Below, piece after piece: positions 24,018 to 32,347 of a stretch of 64,000 nt of DNA (position 1 is its first letter; every line of letters starts with the position of its first letter). The DNA comes from Erythrobacter sp. 3-20A1M. Its GTDB lineage: Bacteria > Pseudomonadota > Alphaproteobacteria > Sphingomonadales > Sphingomonadaceae. The stretch spans positions 1,488,001-1,552,000 of the forward strand of contig NZ_CP045200.1 of the NCBI RefSeq assembly GCF_018636735.1, given 5' to 3'. A model generated the notes under the pieces. It worked only from the letters and a program-made list of their open reading frames with translations, was not told the origin of the DNA and did not search any database. The translations under genes were made by a program, and so were the position numbers.

Positions 24018-25478
24018 ATGCGGGCGTTGCCGATCCTGATCCTGTTCCTGGCCCTCGCCATCGCGGGGTGCGACCGCTCCGACCCGCAGGGCGGGGTCGC
24101 GCTCGCCACCATCGACGACAACCCGATCGCGGCCGATCCCGGATTGCGCCTGTCCTACGCCGAACAGCAGGTGCGCGGGGCCGTGGCGGAGGGGCTGGTC
24201 ACGCTGGACGCGGCGGGCGAAGTGGTGCCGGCCGCCGCCGAAAGCTGGATCGTCACCGATGACGGGCGCAGCTTCATCTTTCGCCTGCGGCAGGTCCGCT
24301 GGCCGGACGGATCGGAACTGACCGCGCGCGAAGTGCGCAATTCGCTCCAGCGCGCGCGCAAGGAACTGTCCGGCACCTCGCTCGGCCTCGACCTGGCGCG
24401 CATTCGCGATATTCGCGCGCTGACCAACCGGGTGGTCGAAGTCCGCCTCACCAGCGCCATGCCCGAATTTCTCCATTTGCTGGCGCAACCTGAACTCGGA
24501 ATACGCAAGCGGGGCTCGGCGGCAGGGTTGGGCCCGATGCGGCTGGTCCCCGAGCGCGACGTCTCGATCCTGACCTTTCCGGAAAGGGCACCGGACGAGC
24601 CCGCCGCGGAGGATCGCCGCGTCGTGTCGCTGCGCGCGCTGCCCGCCCGCGAAGCGATTGAACAGTTCCACAGCGGCGCTCTGGCGGCGGTCTTCGACGG
24701 CCGGTTGCAAGACTGGCCGTTCGCCGATGTCGGGCCGCTGTCGCGCGGGACCATCCGCCTCGATCCAGCGCTCGGCCTGTTCGGGCTGGAATTCGTCAAT
24801 GCCGACGGGCTGCTGGCCGATGCCGCGCGGCGCGAGGCGCTGTCGATGGCGATCGATCGGGAGGCGCTGTTGCAGCCGTTCAACGTGGGCGGGATCACCT
24901 ACGCGACGCGGATGGTGCCCGATCTGGTGGTGCCGACCGAACTGGCCAGAGGGGATCGCTGGCCCGACCTGACGATCGCGCAGCGCCAGGCGGAGGCCGC
25001 GCGCCGCATCGCGGCCTGGGCGCGCGGCAGCGCCACGCCGCCGGTGCTGCGCATCGCACTACCGGGCGGGGAAGGGGGCGATCTGCTGTTCGCCGGCCTC
25101 GCGCGCGATTTCGCGGCGATCGGCGTCCGGCTCGAACGCGCGGAAGAGGGCGGCCCCGCCGATCTGCGCCTGGTCGACCGGCTCGCCCGCTACGCCGCTC
25201 CCCGCTGGTTCCTGAACCAGTTCAACTGCGCGATCTCGCGCAGCATCTGCTCGCCGGACGCCGATCTGCTGACGGCGCAGGCGGTGGCGGAGCCCGACGC
25301 GGCGCTCAGCACGAATCTGATCGCGGAGGCGGACGCGGCGCTGACCGGCGCGGAGGTGTTCATCCCCCTCGCCATGCCGATCCGCTGGTCGATGGTGCGC
25401 GGCTCGCTCGGCGGGTTCGCCGAGAACCGCTGGGGCTGGCATCCCTTGTTCCCGATCGCCACTGCCCCCACCTCGTGA
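24018..25478 (+). CDS. Extracellular solute-binding lipoprotein, family 5 (oligopeptide-type)
   Basis: A 486-aa ABC-transporter substrate-binding protein of the dipeptide/oligopeptide family (SBP_bac_5). The signal ends in the lipobox IAGC. Family stretches are VRGAVAEGLVTLDAAGEVVP, AESWIVTDDGRSFIFRLRQV, RWPDGSELTAREV and REALSMAIDREALL. It lacks adjacent permease or ATPase genes, so its transporter is elsewhere or the protein has another role. The start is ATG 24018 (MRALPILILF); upstream frame to 23997 adds no useful sequence. Confidence 0.85.
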   Translation: MRALPILILFLALAIAGCDRSDPQGGVALATIDDNPIAADPGLRLSYAEQQVRGAVAEGLVTLDAAGEVVPAAAESWIVTDDGRSFIFRLRQVRWPDGSELTAREVRNSLQRARKELSGTSLGLDLARIRDIRALTNRVVEVRLTSAMPEFLHLLAQPELGIRKRGSAAGLGPMRLVPERDVSILTFPERAPDEPAAEDRRVVSLRALPAREAIEQFHSGALAAVFDGRLQDWPFADVGPLSRGTIRLDPALGLFGLEFVNADGLLADAARREALSMAIDREALLQPFNVGGITYATRMVPDLVVPTELARGDRWPDLTIAQRQAEAARRIAAWARGSATPPVLRIALPGGEGGDLLFAGLARDFAAIGVRLERAEEGGPADLRLVDRLARYAAPRWFLNQFNCAISRSICSPDADLLTAQAVAEPDAALSTNLIAEADAALTGAEVFIPLAMPIRWSMVRGSLGGFAENRWGWHPLFPIATAPTS

Positions 25479-25502
25479 GGGGTGAGAGAGGACCCCGACA
25501 CG

Positions 25503-25919
25503 ATGACAGACAGTGAGCGCGCCCGCCCGATGGGGATCGACCTGCCGACCGGCAGCGATCCCGCCTCCATCCGCCGGCGGATCGAAGCGATGGAGCAATT
25601 GCTGGAACGCAGCTTCCGCGTGCCCGGCGTGAACTACCCGATCGGGCTCGATTCGATCGTTGGGCTGATTCCCGTGGTGGGCGATTTCGTGACCGCCGCG
25701 ATGGGCGCCTATATCGTTTGGGAAGCGCGCAATCTCGGTCTGCCGAAGTGGAAGCTGTGGCGCATGGGCGGACATATCGCCTTCGACACCGCGCTGGGGG
25801 CGGTGCCGCTGGTGGGCGATGCGTTCGACTTCCTCTATCGCTCCAACAGCAAGAACCTGAAGATCATCCGGAAGCATCTCGACAAGCATCATCCGGCCCA
25901 GCGCACGATCGATGGCTAG
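25503..25919 (+). CDS. DUF4112 membrane protein
   Basis: A 138-aa DUF4112 protein. The family signature is clear: LLERSFRVPGVNYPIGLDSI followed by VGLIPVVGDFVTAAMGAYI, and GGHIAFDTALGAVPLVGDAF with DFLYRSNSKNLKIIRKHLD. Two hydrophobic helices are predicted in the VVGDF and VPLVGDAFD regions. The function is not known. ATG 25503 (MTDSERARP) is 25 bp after the solute-binding gene stop, so the two may be co-transcribed. Confidence 0.88.
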   Translation: MTDSERARPMGIDLPTGSDPASIRRRIEAMEQLLERSFRVPGVNYPIGLDSIVGLIPVVGDFVTAAMGAYIVWEARNLGLPKWKLWRMGGHIAFDTALGAVPLVGDAFDFLYRSNSKNLKIIRKHLDKHHPAQRTIDG

Positions 25920-25976
25920 CATGATCGATGACTAGACCGGTTTCGCGCGCAACCAGGCCGCGCTAGGGCAACGGGC

Positions 25977-26771
25977 ATGGCGAAACGCGACGTCACCTAT
26001 TCCTCCTATCTCGATCTCGACCGCGTGCTCGCGGCGCAGCACCCGGTCTCGGGTGCCGACGACGAGATGCTGTTCATCATCGTCCACCAGGCGAGCGAGC
26101 TGTGGCTGAAGCTGTGCCTGCACGAATTGCAGCGCGCCCGGCGGCGGATCGTGGCGGACGATTTGCGTCCCAGCTTCAAGATGCTGGCCCGGGTTGCCCG
26201 CGCGCAGGGGCAGCTGATTCAGAGCTGGGATGTGCTCAGCACCATGACCCCGCACGATTATTCGCAGCTTCGCCCGCATCTGGGCGGATCGAGCGGGTTC
26301 CAGAGCGCGCAGTACCGGATGATGGAATTCCTCCTCGGCGGGCGCAATCCCGACATGGTGACCATGCACGAGGCGACGCCCGAGGTGGCCGCGGAATTGC
26401 GCGCCGAACTGGACCGGCCGAGCCTGTACGAGGAATGCGTCCGGTTGCTGGCGCGGCGCGGCTTCGCCATTCCGGACGAGGTGTTCGACCGCGACCGGGA
26501 AAGCCCCTGGGAACGCAGCGCGGCGGTGGAGGCAGCCTGGGCCGCGATCTACCGCGATCCGGAGGCCAACTGGGACCTGTACGAACTGGCCGAGAAGTTG
26601 GTCGATCTGGAATACCATTTCCAGCGCTGGCGCTTCGGCCACCTGAAGACGGTGGAGCGCATCATCGGCTTCAAGCGCGGGACCGGCGGCACGCCCGGCG
26701 TGCCCTATCTCGGCAAGGTGCTGGAGCAGGCCTTCTTCCCCGAACTGCTGAGCGTGCGGACGGCGTTGTGA
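25977..26771 (+). CDS. kynA: Tryptophan 2,3-dioxygenase
   Basis: A 264-aa heme dioxygenase that opens tryptophan to N-formylkynurenine, the first step of the kynurenine pathway. Motifs: VTYSSYLDLDRVL, LFIIVHQASELWLKLCLHEL (His37), FQSAQYRMMEFLLG, YHFQRWRFGHLKTVERIIGF (heme-ligand His) and GTGGTPGVPYLGKVLEQ. Length is right for bacterial enzymes. kynU follows after a 115-bp gap that contains a REP-like palindrome. The formamidase gene kynB is not in this window. Confidence 0.96.
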   Translation: MAKRDVTYSSYLDLDRVLAAQHPVSGADDEMLFIIVHQASELWLKLCLHELQRARRRIVADDLRPSFKMLARVARAQGQLIQSWDVLSTMTPHDYSQLRPHLGGSSGFQSAQYRMMEFLLGGRNPDMVTMHEATPEVAAELRAELDRPSLYEECVRLLARRGFAIPDEVFDRDRESPWERSAAVEAAWAAIYRDPEANWDLYELAEKLVDLEYHFQRWRFGHLKTVERIIGFKRGTGGTPGVPYLGKVLEQAFFPELLSVRTAL

Positions 26772-26780
26772 CCATCAAGT

Positions 26781-26872
26781 CCGCTCGCCCTGAGCCTGCC
26801 GAAGGGCCGTATTTCTCTTCCAGCGCTGCGCTCGAAGAAAGGGCGGTCCTTCGACAAGCTCAGGACGAGCGG
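26781..26872. repeat. REP-like inverted repeat between kynA and kynU
   Basis: Arms at 26781-26805 (CCGCTCGCCCTGAGCCTGCC, then GAAGG) and 26848-26872 (CCTTCGACAAGCTCAGGACG, then AGCGG) are reverse complements at 22 of 25 positions, separated by 42 nt. The CTGAGCCTG...GAAGG core is the widespread sphingomonad REP motif. It could fold in RNA and affect read-through from kynA to kynU. Confidence 0.85.
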
Positions 26873-26886
26873 GAAGGGGAGGGCTC

Positions 26887-28116
26887 ATGACCGACCAGAT
26901 CCTCTCCCGCGCCCGCGAGATGGACGCCGCCGATCCGCTGGCCCAGTTCCGCTACAGGTTCACCCTGCCCGAGGGGGTGATCTACCTCGACGGCAACTCG
27001 TTGGGCGCGCTGCCCAAGGCGACGCCCGCGCGGCTGGAGGAGGTCGTGCGCGGCGAATGGGGCACCGGCCTGATCCGCAGCTGGAATGACGCCGACTGGA
27101 TCGACATGCCGCAGCGCGTCGGCGGCAAGATCGCCCCCCTGCTCGGGGCCCGGCCCCATGAGGTGATCGTCGCCGATTCGACCAGTGTGAACCTGTTCAA
27201 GCTGATCGCCGCCGCGCTGGAAATGCGGCCCGGTCGCAAGGTCATTCTGTCCGAACCGGGCAATTTCCCAACCGACCTTTACATGATCGCCGGGCTGGAG
27301 CGGCAGGGGCTCGCCGAGCGGCGGCTGGCTGAGCGCGTGGGCATCGCGGGAGCGCTGGATGAAGACGTGGCGTTGCTCCTCCTCACCCACGCGCATTACA
27401 AGACCGGCGAGCTGTTCGACATGGCCGCGCTGACGAAGGCCGCGCACGATGCGGGCGCGCTGGTGCTGTGGGACCTGTCGCATTCGGGCGGCGCGCTGCC
27501 GGTCGATCTGAACGCGGCGCACGCGGATTTCGCGGTCGGCTGCGGCTACAAATATCTGAACGGCGGCCCAGGCGCGCCCGCTTACGCCTTCGTGGCGGAG
27601 CGGCACCATGCGCAGCTCGCTCAGCCGCTGACCGGCTGGTTCGGCCACAATGCCCCGTTCGACTTCACCGACGATTACGAGGCGGCTGGCGGGATCGAGC
27701 AATTGCTGTGCGGCACCCCGCCGATCCTCGGCCTCGCCGCGCTGGAGGTGGGGGTGGATCTCGTCGCGGAGATGGGCGTCGATCGCCTGCACGAAAAATC
27801 CATGGCGCTGTCCGAGGCGTTCCGTTCCTGCCTCGCCGCGCACGGCGTCGAGCTGGAACTGGTTAGCCCCGAGGACCCCGAGCGGCGCGGCAGCCAATTG
27901 AGCTTCCGCCACGAGAACGCCTATGCCCTGTCGCAGGCGCTGATCGCGCGCGGCGTGATCGGCGACTTCCGCGCGCCCGACATCCTGCGCCTGGGCTTCG
28001 CACCCGCCTACCTCCGCTTCGAGGACATGGCCGAAGCCGCGCGCCACCTCGCCGAGGTGCTGGCGAGCAGCGAATGGCAGCGGCCCGAGTTCAATCGTCG
28101 GGCGGCGGTGACGTGA
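26887..28116 (+). CDS. kynU: Kynureninase
   Basis: A 409-aa PLP enzyme that cleaves kynurenine to anthranilate and alanine (or 3-hydroxykynurenine to 3-hydroxyanthranilate). Motifs: YLDGNSLGALPKATPARLEE, VIVADSTSVNLFKLIAAALE, LLLTHAHYKTGELFDM, LVLWDLSHSGGALPVDL and the PLP-lysine in GCGYKYLNGGPGAPAYAF. Substrate-pocket GWFGHNAPFDF is present. It lies downstream of kynA on the same strand, with a REP-like palindrome between; GGGGAGGGCTC precedes the ATG. Confidence 0.96.
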   Translation: MTDQILSRAREMDAADPLAQFRYRFTLPEGVIYLDGNSLGALPKATPARLEEVVRGEWGTGLIRSWNDADWIDMPQRVGGKIAPLLGARPHEVIVADSTSVNLFKLIAAALEMRPGRKVILSEPGNFPTDLYMIAGLERQGLAERRLAERVGIAGALDEDVALLLLTHAHYKTGELFDMAALTKAAHDAGALVLWDLSHSGGALPVDLNAAHADFAVGCGYKYLNGGPGAPAYAFVAERHHAQLAQPLTGWFGHNAPFDFTDDYEAAGGIEQLLCGTPPILGLAALEVGVDLVAEMGVDRLHEKSMALSEAFRSCLAAHGVELELVSPEDPERRGSQLSFRHENAYALSQALIARGVIGDFRAPDILRLGFAPAYLRFEDMAEAARHLAEVLASSEWQRPEFNRRAAVT

Positions 28117-28120
28117 TCTG

Positions 28121-28567
28121 CTAGACCACCGCCCGCGCCGCGATCGCCAGCAGGCTGAGCACGGCGATCGGGAACTGGGTCGGGCGCAGCCGCGCGAAGA
28201 AGGCGGGTGCGTTGCCACGCTTCGCCGCGCGGGTATCGATCAGCGTTGCCAGCGCGAAGCCGAGCGCCAGCGCCATCACGCCCCACAGCGGCGGCAACAG
28301 CACGCCCAGCCCGGCGAGCACCACGTAAGGGATCATCGTCGCGATCTCGACCGGGGTGGAGGCACGCTCGCGCTCGAACGCGAAGCCGCGCCGGACACCC
28401 GCGACGAACGCCAGGATGAGAGCGCCCCATACCTGCGTAAGCCACAGCGCCAGCGCCTGCCACGCGGGGGTGCCCAGCCACACGCCCAGCGCTCCCGCGA
28501 CGAAGGGTAGCATCGGGCCGTAGCCGAATATGATGCTGGGGAGGGGGGTGGTCTCGCGGTCGCTCAT
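28121..28567 (-). CDS. DUF3429 membrane protein
   Basis: A 148-aa inner-membrane protein with about five hydrophobic helices (MLPFVAGALGVWLG, ALALWLTQVWGALILAFVAG, MIPYVVLAGLGVLL, WGVMALALGFALATL, PIAVLSLLAIAARA) and the IIFGYGPMLPF opening typical of DUF3429. The SF(V)RRGFAFE loop is also common to the family. Function unknown. It converges on kynU with a 4-bp gap between the stops. Confidence 0.85.
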   Translation of the reverse strand: MSDRETTPLPSIIFGYGPMLPFVAGALGVWLGTPAWQALALWLTQVWGALILAFVAGVRRGFAFERERASTPVEIATMIPYVVLAGLGVLLPPLWGVMALALGFALATLIDTRAAKRGNAPAFFARLRPTQFPIAVLSLLAIAARAVV

Positions 28568-28643
28568 GCCGACCTCAACCCATCGGGTTCACAGCATGCC
28601 GCATGCAGGGATTTGTGTCCGATGTCGCCGAATGTGGGCAGCG

Positions 28644-28683
28644 GCGGTATGCGCGACGCCAGTCGAGGAGCCGCGCATACCGC
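28644..28683. repeat. Perfect 12-bp inverted repeat downstream of the PEPxxWA protein gene
   Basis: Arms gcggtatgcgcg (28644-28655) and cgcgcataccgc (28672-28683) are exact reverse complements around a 16-nt loop. They lie between the end of the PEPxxWA-CTERM gene and the DUF3429 start, both on the minus strand. A stem-loop here could protect or end the upstream transcript, but no U-tract follows. Confidence 0.6.
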
Positions 28684-28695
28684 GCGCCAAGACCG

Positions 28696-29289
28696 TCAGG
28701 CGTAGGACAGGCCGGCGCTGCGAAGGCGGGGCTTGCGCGACCGCATGGCCCAGCCCAGAGCGCCAAAGCCGAGCAACATCAGCGCCCAAGTGGCAGGCTC
28801 CGGCACGCCGCCGGCGGTGGCGGTGATTGCGGTATTCGGCGTGGTCTGGAATCCAAACGAATTCAGTGTGGTGTTGGTCGTATACGCAAACCCGTAAAAG
28901 TAGTTGCCTGCCGATCCGACCCGCAAACCGAGGAAATTGTCGCCATTCGAATAGGGGGCCGCCGTGGCACGGGGAAAGGAGCCATATCCGCCCAACGTCG
29001 AATCATCATAGGTGACCGTGCCGCGGTTGACGAAGTCGACCGAAGGGCTCCCGAAGACGTTGCGCACGGCTGCGTTGCCTCTGGTGGAAACAGCGAGGGG
29101 CCCGAAGATATCGCCGGTGCCGCTGAAGGTGAAAGTGCCCCCCATGAAGCGGAAGCTCACCGGCGTGTCGCTGAAATCGGAGTTGAGCTTGACGATGAAG
29201 GGCGCTGCCTGCGCCGTGGTCGCGGTAAGGCCAAGCGCGAGCGCGCTCGTGGTGAGCAGGATCGCCCGGTTAATCGAAATCTTGCGCAA
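28696..29289 (-). CDS. PEPxxWA-CTERM sorting-domain protein
   Basis: A 197-aa exported protein. Residues 1-28 form a Sec signal peptide (ILLTTSALALGLTATTAQA). The C-terminus is the PEP-CTERM-type tripartite signal VPEPATWALMLLGFGALGW followed by the basic tail AMRSRKPRLRS, the PEPxxWA variant common in sphingomonads. Such proteins are handled by an exosortase and are linked to exopolysaccharide and surface display. The mature part is Gly/Thr/Asn-rich beta-type sequence without a known enzyme fold. Confidence 0.92.
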   Translation of the reverse strand: MRKISINRAILLTTSALALGLTATTAQAAPFIVKLNSDFSDTPVSFRFMGGTFTFSGTGDIFGPLAVSTRGNAAVRNVFGSPSVDFVNRGTVTYDDSTLGGYGSFPRATAAPYSNGDNFLGLRVGSAGNYFYGFAYTTNTTLNSFGFQTTPNTAITATAGGVPEPATWALMLLGFGALGWAMRSRKPRLRSAGLSYA

Positions 29290-29465
29290 GGTCTTTCTCC
29301 TGTTACCCGTCGGCTACGATGGTTAACAGTTCCTTGGCGCGCGAGCCATCAAAGGCACTTTGAAAACAAATCAAAATTCCGATGGAACGCAAGGGTGCGC
29401 TGATTGTTTTGAGCCGAACGCGCGCGTAATCCTGCGCGCGCGTAATCCTGCATTCGCAGCCCGAT
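29290..29465. other. Non-coding region upstream of the PEPxxWA gene
   Basis: The region before the PEPxxWA protein start holds its ribosome site (AGGAGAAAGACC in minus orientation) and presumably its promoter. It contains a short direct repeat, gcgcgcgtaatcctgc, in tandem at about 29419-29453, next to the decayed HNH fragment. Nothing else is evident. Confidence 0.5.
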
Positions 29466-29640
29466 TTATTCCTCCGGCGCGGTGTCCCAATAAAGCCTGC
29501 CGCGCCAGGTTTCGTGTGATTGGGTGGATAGCTCTTGCCGTGCTGCTGCAATTGCCACCTGATGGGGCGGATCGCGCCGTCTGTTCATGCGCTTCTTCCT
29601 CCGCTGAGCGTAGCGCGGGGTCCCCGGCAACTTTCGCGCT
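29466..29640 (-). pseudogene. Decayed partial copy of the HNH endonuclease 3' end
   Basis: About 175 bp repeats the last ~50 codons of the HNH endonuclease gene at 29892-30500 with many changes. One frame reads QQHGKSYPPN, another SHETWRGRLYWDTAPEE before a stop; the functional gene has LQQHGKSYPPNYLHETWRDW followed by LYWDIELEE. Frame breaks and absence of the HNH core show that it is a remnant of a duplication, not a gene. Confidence 0.85.
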
Positions 29641-29891
29641 CCCCACACCTTGCGCGTCGGTCTAGCGCCCGCCTGTCTGCGCGTCGCTGAGTATGGTCGG
29701 CGATGGCCGCTTTCCTACCCGGCCCAAACGCGATTAGCTACGCGTCATGTCTGCCGTAGCTCCTCCCGCTCCGTTGCCGGAAGTTGACACCGAACGTTCG
29801 GTTTCCCGCAACAAGCCCTTGAAGCTGAGCCGAAAATCCAAAAGTCGCAGTTTCGCAAAACACCCCCTTCGGTGTTCCATGCGTGCCGCGA

Positions 29892-30500
29892 TCACTCCTC
29901 CAGTTCGATGTCCCAATAGAGCCAGTCGCGCCAGGTTTCGTGGAGGTAGTTCGGCGGATAGCTCTTGCCGTGCTGCTGCAATTGCCAGCTGGTCGGGCGG
30001 ATCGGGTCGCAGGCGAGGTGCATGTGCGCCTGGCGCGGGGTGCGACCGCCCTTCTTCATGTTGCACGGCGCGCAGGCGGTAATGATGTTCTCCCACGTCG
30101 TCTTGCCGCCGAGGCGCCGGGGCACGACATGGTCGAAGGTCAGGTGCTGCCCGCTGCCGCAATACTGGCAGGCGAACCGGTCGCGCAGGAACAGGTTGAA
30201 GCGGGTGAAGGCGGGGAACTCCGAATGCTTCACATAGTCGCGCAACGCGATCACGCTGGGGATCTTCATGTCGAGCGAGGGGCTGTGCACGCGCCGGTCG
30301 TAGCTTTCGACGATATCCACCCGGTCGAGGAACACCGCCTTGATCGCGGTCTGCCACGGCCACAGGCTGAGCGGATAATAGGACAGCGGCGTGTAGTCGG
30401 CGTTCAGCACCAGCGCGGGGCAGGCCGAAAGGTTGCAACCCGCATCCTCCGCCATGGTGCGGAAGCGGGACCGGTTTTCGATCAGATCGGACTTGAACAC
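29892..30500 (-). CDS. HNH endonuclease family protein
   Basis: A 202-aa HNH protein. The HNH module is at residues ~112-150: CQYCGSGQHLTFDHVVPRR, then LGGKTTWENIITACAPCN, with paired zinc-binding cysteines (CxxC at both ends), the DHVVPR histidine and the N. The N-terminal region (ALVLNADYTPLSYYPLSLWP) is the one common to a widely conserved single-copy alphaproteobacterial HNH family of unknown role. Starts at GTG 30500; an ATG at 30455 (MAEDAGCNL) is an alternative. A decayed copy of its 3' end lies immediately downstream. Confidence 0.85.
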   Translation of the reverse strand: MFKSDLIENRSRFRTMAEDAGCNLSACPALVLNADYTPLSYYPLSLWPWQTAIKAVFLDRVDIVESYDRRVHSPSLDMKIPSVIALRDYVKHSEFPAFTRFNLFLRDRFACQYCGSGQHLTFDHVVPRRLGGKTTWENIITACAPCNMKKGGRTPRQAHMHLACDPIRPTSWQLQQHGKSYPPNYLHETWRDWLYWDIELEE

Positions 30501-30630
30501 GGTGTGCGTCCCCAGCTGATTTCGATCAAAGCACCACTTGCGGCAAAAAGCGTCAAGCCTGTTACAGACACGCTATCCACAGTGTTTTCCACTTCGCGCG
30601 AGTCGTCTTCGCAACACCGATGCCCCTGAC

Positions 30631-31467
30631 ATGACGATCGTCACTCGCTTCGCCCCCAGTCCCAACGGCCAGCTTCACTGGGGCCACGCCCTGTCTGCGA
30701 TCACCGCGCACGATCTGGCGCGGGCGGAGCCCGGCGGGCGCTTCCTGCTGCGGATCGAGGATATCGACGGCCCGCGTTCGCGCCCCGAACTGGCCGGGCA
30801 GTTCCGCGAAGACCTCGCCTGGCTGGGGCTCGAATGGGAGGAGGTGCCCGCCCAGGGGACCCGGATCGCCAGCTACGAGTATGCGGCACAGCGGTTGCGG
30901 GGGATGGGGCTGCTCTATCCGTGTACCTGCACCCGGACACAGATCGCGGCGGGGGCGGAGAGGATCGGACCCGAAGGCCCCGTCTATCCCGGCACGTGCC
31001 GCCATCGGACCGAGGAACCGGAAGGACCCGTCGCCTGGCGGCTCGACGTGTCAAAGGCGCTGGAGCGGACGGGGCCGCTCACCTGGATCGACGCGATCGC
31101 GGGGGAGCAGCGCGCCGATCCGCTCACCGCGGGCGACCCGGTGCTGGTGAGGAAGGGCCTGCCCGCCAGCTATCACCTCGCCGCGACGCTGGACGATGCG
31201 GCTGACGGGGTGACGCTGGTGACGCGGGGCATGGATCTGTTCGCCGCATCGCACACGCACCGGTTGCTGCAGGCGCTGCTGGGTCTGTCGGTGCCGCGCT
31301 GGCATCACCACCGGCTGCTGCTGGACGCGGAGGGGAAGAAGCTCGCCAAGCGCCGGGGATCGCGCGCGCTGGCCGATCACCGCCTTGCGGGCGAGGACGG
31401 GCGGGAATGGGCGCAGCGGTTGCGGGAGGGGCGCTGGCCCGCTGGCATTTCGCTGCAGAATGCCTAG
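30631..31467 (+). CDS. gluQ: Glutamyl-Q tRNA(Asp) synthetase
   Basis: A 278-aa truncated glutamyl-tRNA synthetase paralogue that charges glutamate onto queuosine at position 34 of tRNA(Asp). It has the class I motif in FAPSPNGQLHWGHALSAI, the RIEDIDGPRSRPE stretch, the zinc motif YPCTCTRTQI ... YPGTCRHR, and a KMSKS-like KLAKRRG. It lacks the anticodon-binding domain, as expected for GluQ. ATG 30631; divergent from the HNH gene across 130 bp. Confidence 0.95.
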   Translation: MTIVTRFAPSPNGQLHWGHALSAITAHDLARAEPGGRFLLRIEDIDGPRSRPELAGQFREDLAWLGLEWEEVPAQGTRIASYEYAAQRLRGMGLLYPCTCTRTQIAAGAERIGPEGPVYPGTCRHRTEEPEGPVAWRLDVSKALERTGPLTWIDAIAGEQRADPLTAGDPVLVRKGLPASYHLAATLDDAADGVTLVTRGMDLFAASHTHRLLQALLGLSVPRWHHHRLLLDAEGKKLAKRRGSRALADHRLAGEDGREWAQRLREGRWPAGISLQNA

Positions 31468-31476
31468 ATAGAAAGC

Positions 31477-31707
31477 ATGAACGCAATCCTCATCATCGCC
31501 CTCGTGATCCTGATGGGCCTCGTCGTCTATTCTCTGGTTCGCGGGATCATCGCGTTTCTGCAAAGCACGCGGGAGGATCTGGAGGATCAGTCCAGCGATC
31601 GCGCGAGCGAGCTGCAGCTGATGCAGAACAAGATGATGTTCAACCGCATCAAGTATCAGGCGCTCGCCATCGTGGTGGTTGCGGTGTTGCTCGCGGTCGC
31701 CAGCTAG
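31477..31707 (+). CDS. HIG1-domain (twin transmembrane) small protein
   Basis: A 76-aa protein with two hydrophobic helices (NAILIIALVILMGLVVYSLV and YQALAIVVVAVLLAVAS) joined by a charged loop (STREDLEDQSSDRAS, then QNKMMFNRIK). It matches the HIG_1 twin-membrane family, found in alphaproteobacteria beside the cobalamin adenosyltransferase gene, as here. HIG1 proteins are linked to respiratory complexes, but the bacterial role is not established. Confidence 0.85.
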   Translation: MNAILIIALVILMGLVVYSLVRGIIAFLQSTREDLEDQSSDRASELQLMQNKMMFNRIKYQALAIVVVAVLLAVAS

Positions 31708-31734
31708 GCGCGCGCGCTTCCCCCCTTTTGCGAC

Positions 31735-32310
31735 GTGGTCAAGCTCAACAAGATCTACACCCGCACCGGCGACGACGGCACGACCGGCCTGGTCGACGGC
31801 TCGCGCCGGCCCAAGCACGATGCGCGCATGGCCGCGATCGGTACGGTGGACGAGGCCAACTCGGCGCTCGGTTTCGCGATACGCAAGCTGTCGGGCGCGC
31901 CGGCGGACGATGTCCGGCGCATTCAGAACGACCTGTTCGATCTGGGCGCCGATCTCGCGACCCCGGCGGGCGAGGACGAGGATTTCGCGCCATCGGAAAT
32001 GGTGTTGCGCATCGTCCCCGCGCAAGTCGACCGGCTGGAGCAGGGGATCGACCGGCTGAATGCCGATCTCGAACCGCTGACCAGCTTCATCCTGCCTGGC
32101 GGGACGGAGGCGGCGGCGCGCCTGCATCTGGCGCGCGGCACCGTGCGGCGGGCGGAACGCGACATGGCGGCGCTGGCGGCTGCGGAGCCGGTCAATCCGG
32201 CGGCGCTCGCCTACATCAACCGCCTGTCGGACTATCTGTTCACACTCGCCCGCGCGGCCAATGCCGATGCGGGCGGCGATCCGCTATGGGTGCCGGGCGC
32301 CAATCGCTAG
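31735..32310 (+). CDS. Cob(I)yrinic acid a,c-diamide adenosyltransferase, PduO type
   Basis: A 191-aa ATP:cob(I)alamin adenosyltransferase making coenzyme B12. Motifs: [20 protein letters not shown] (ATP site), [40 protein letters not shown] and [15 protein letters not shown]. It starts at GTG 31735, giving the family N-terminus MVKLNKIYT; 27 bp follow the HIG1 gene stop, so an operon with it and the downstream dehydrogenase is likely. Confidence 0.95.
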   Translation: MVKLNKIYTRTGDDGTTGLVDGSRRPKHDARMAAIGTVDEANSALGFAIRKLSGAPADDVRRIQNDLFDLGADLATPAGEDEDFAPSEMVLRIVPAQVDRLEQGIDRLNADLEPLTSFILPGGTEAAARLHLARGTVRRAERDMAALAAAEPVNPAALAYINRLSDYLFTLARAANADAGGDPLWVPGANR

Positions 32311-32347
32311 CGCGCGCCAGGCAGACGCAAACAGGGGAATTACGATC

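Noticed and set aside
28644-28683. Stem-loop called as a rho-independent terminator.
   Set aside because: The stem is perfect but no run of U follows in either direction, so it is listed only as an inverted repeat.
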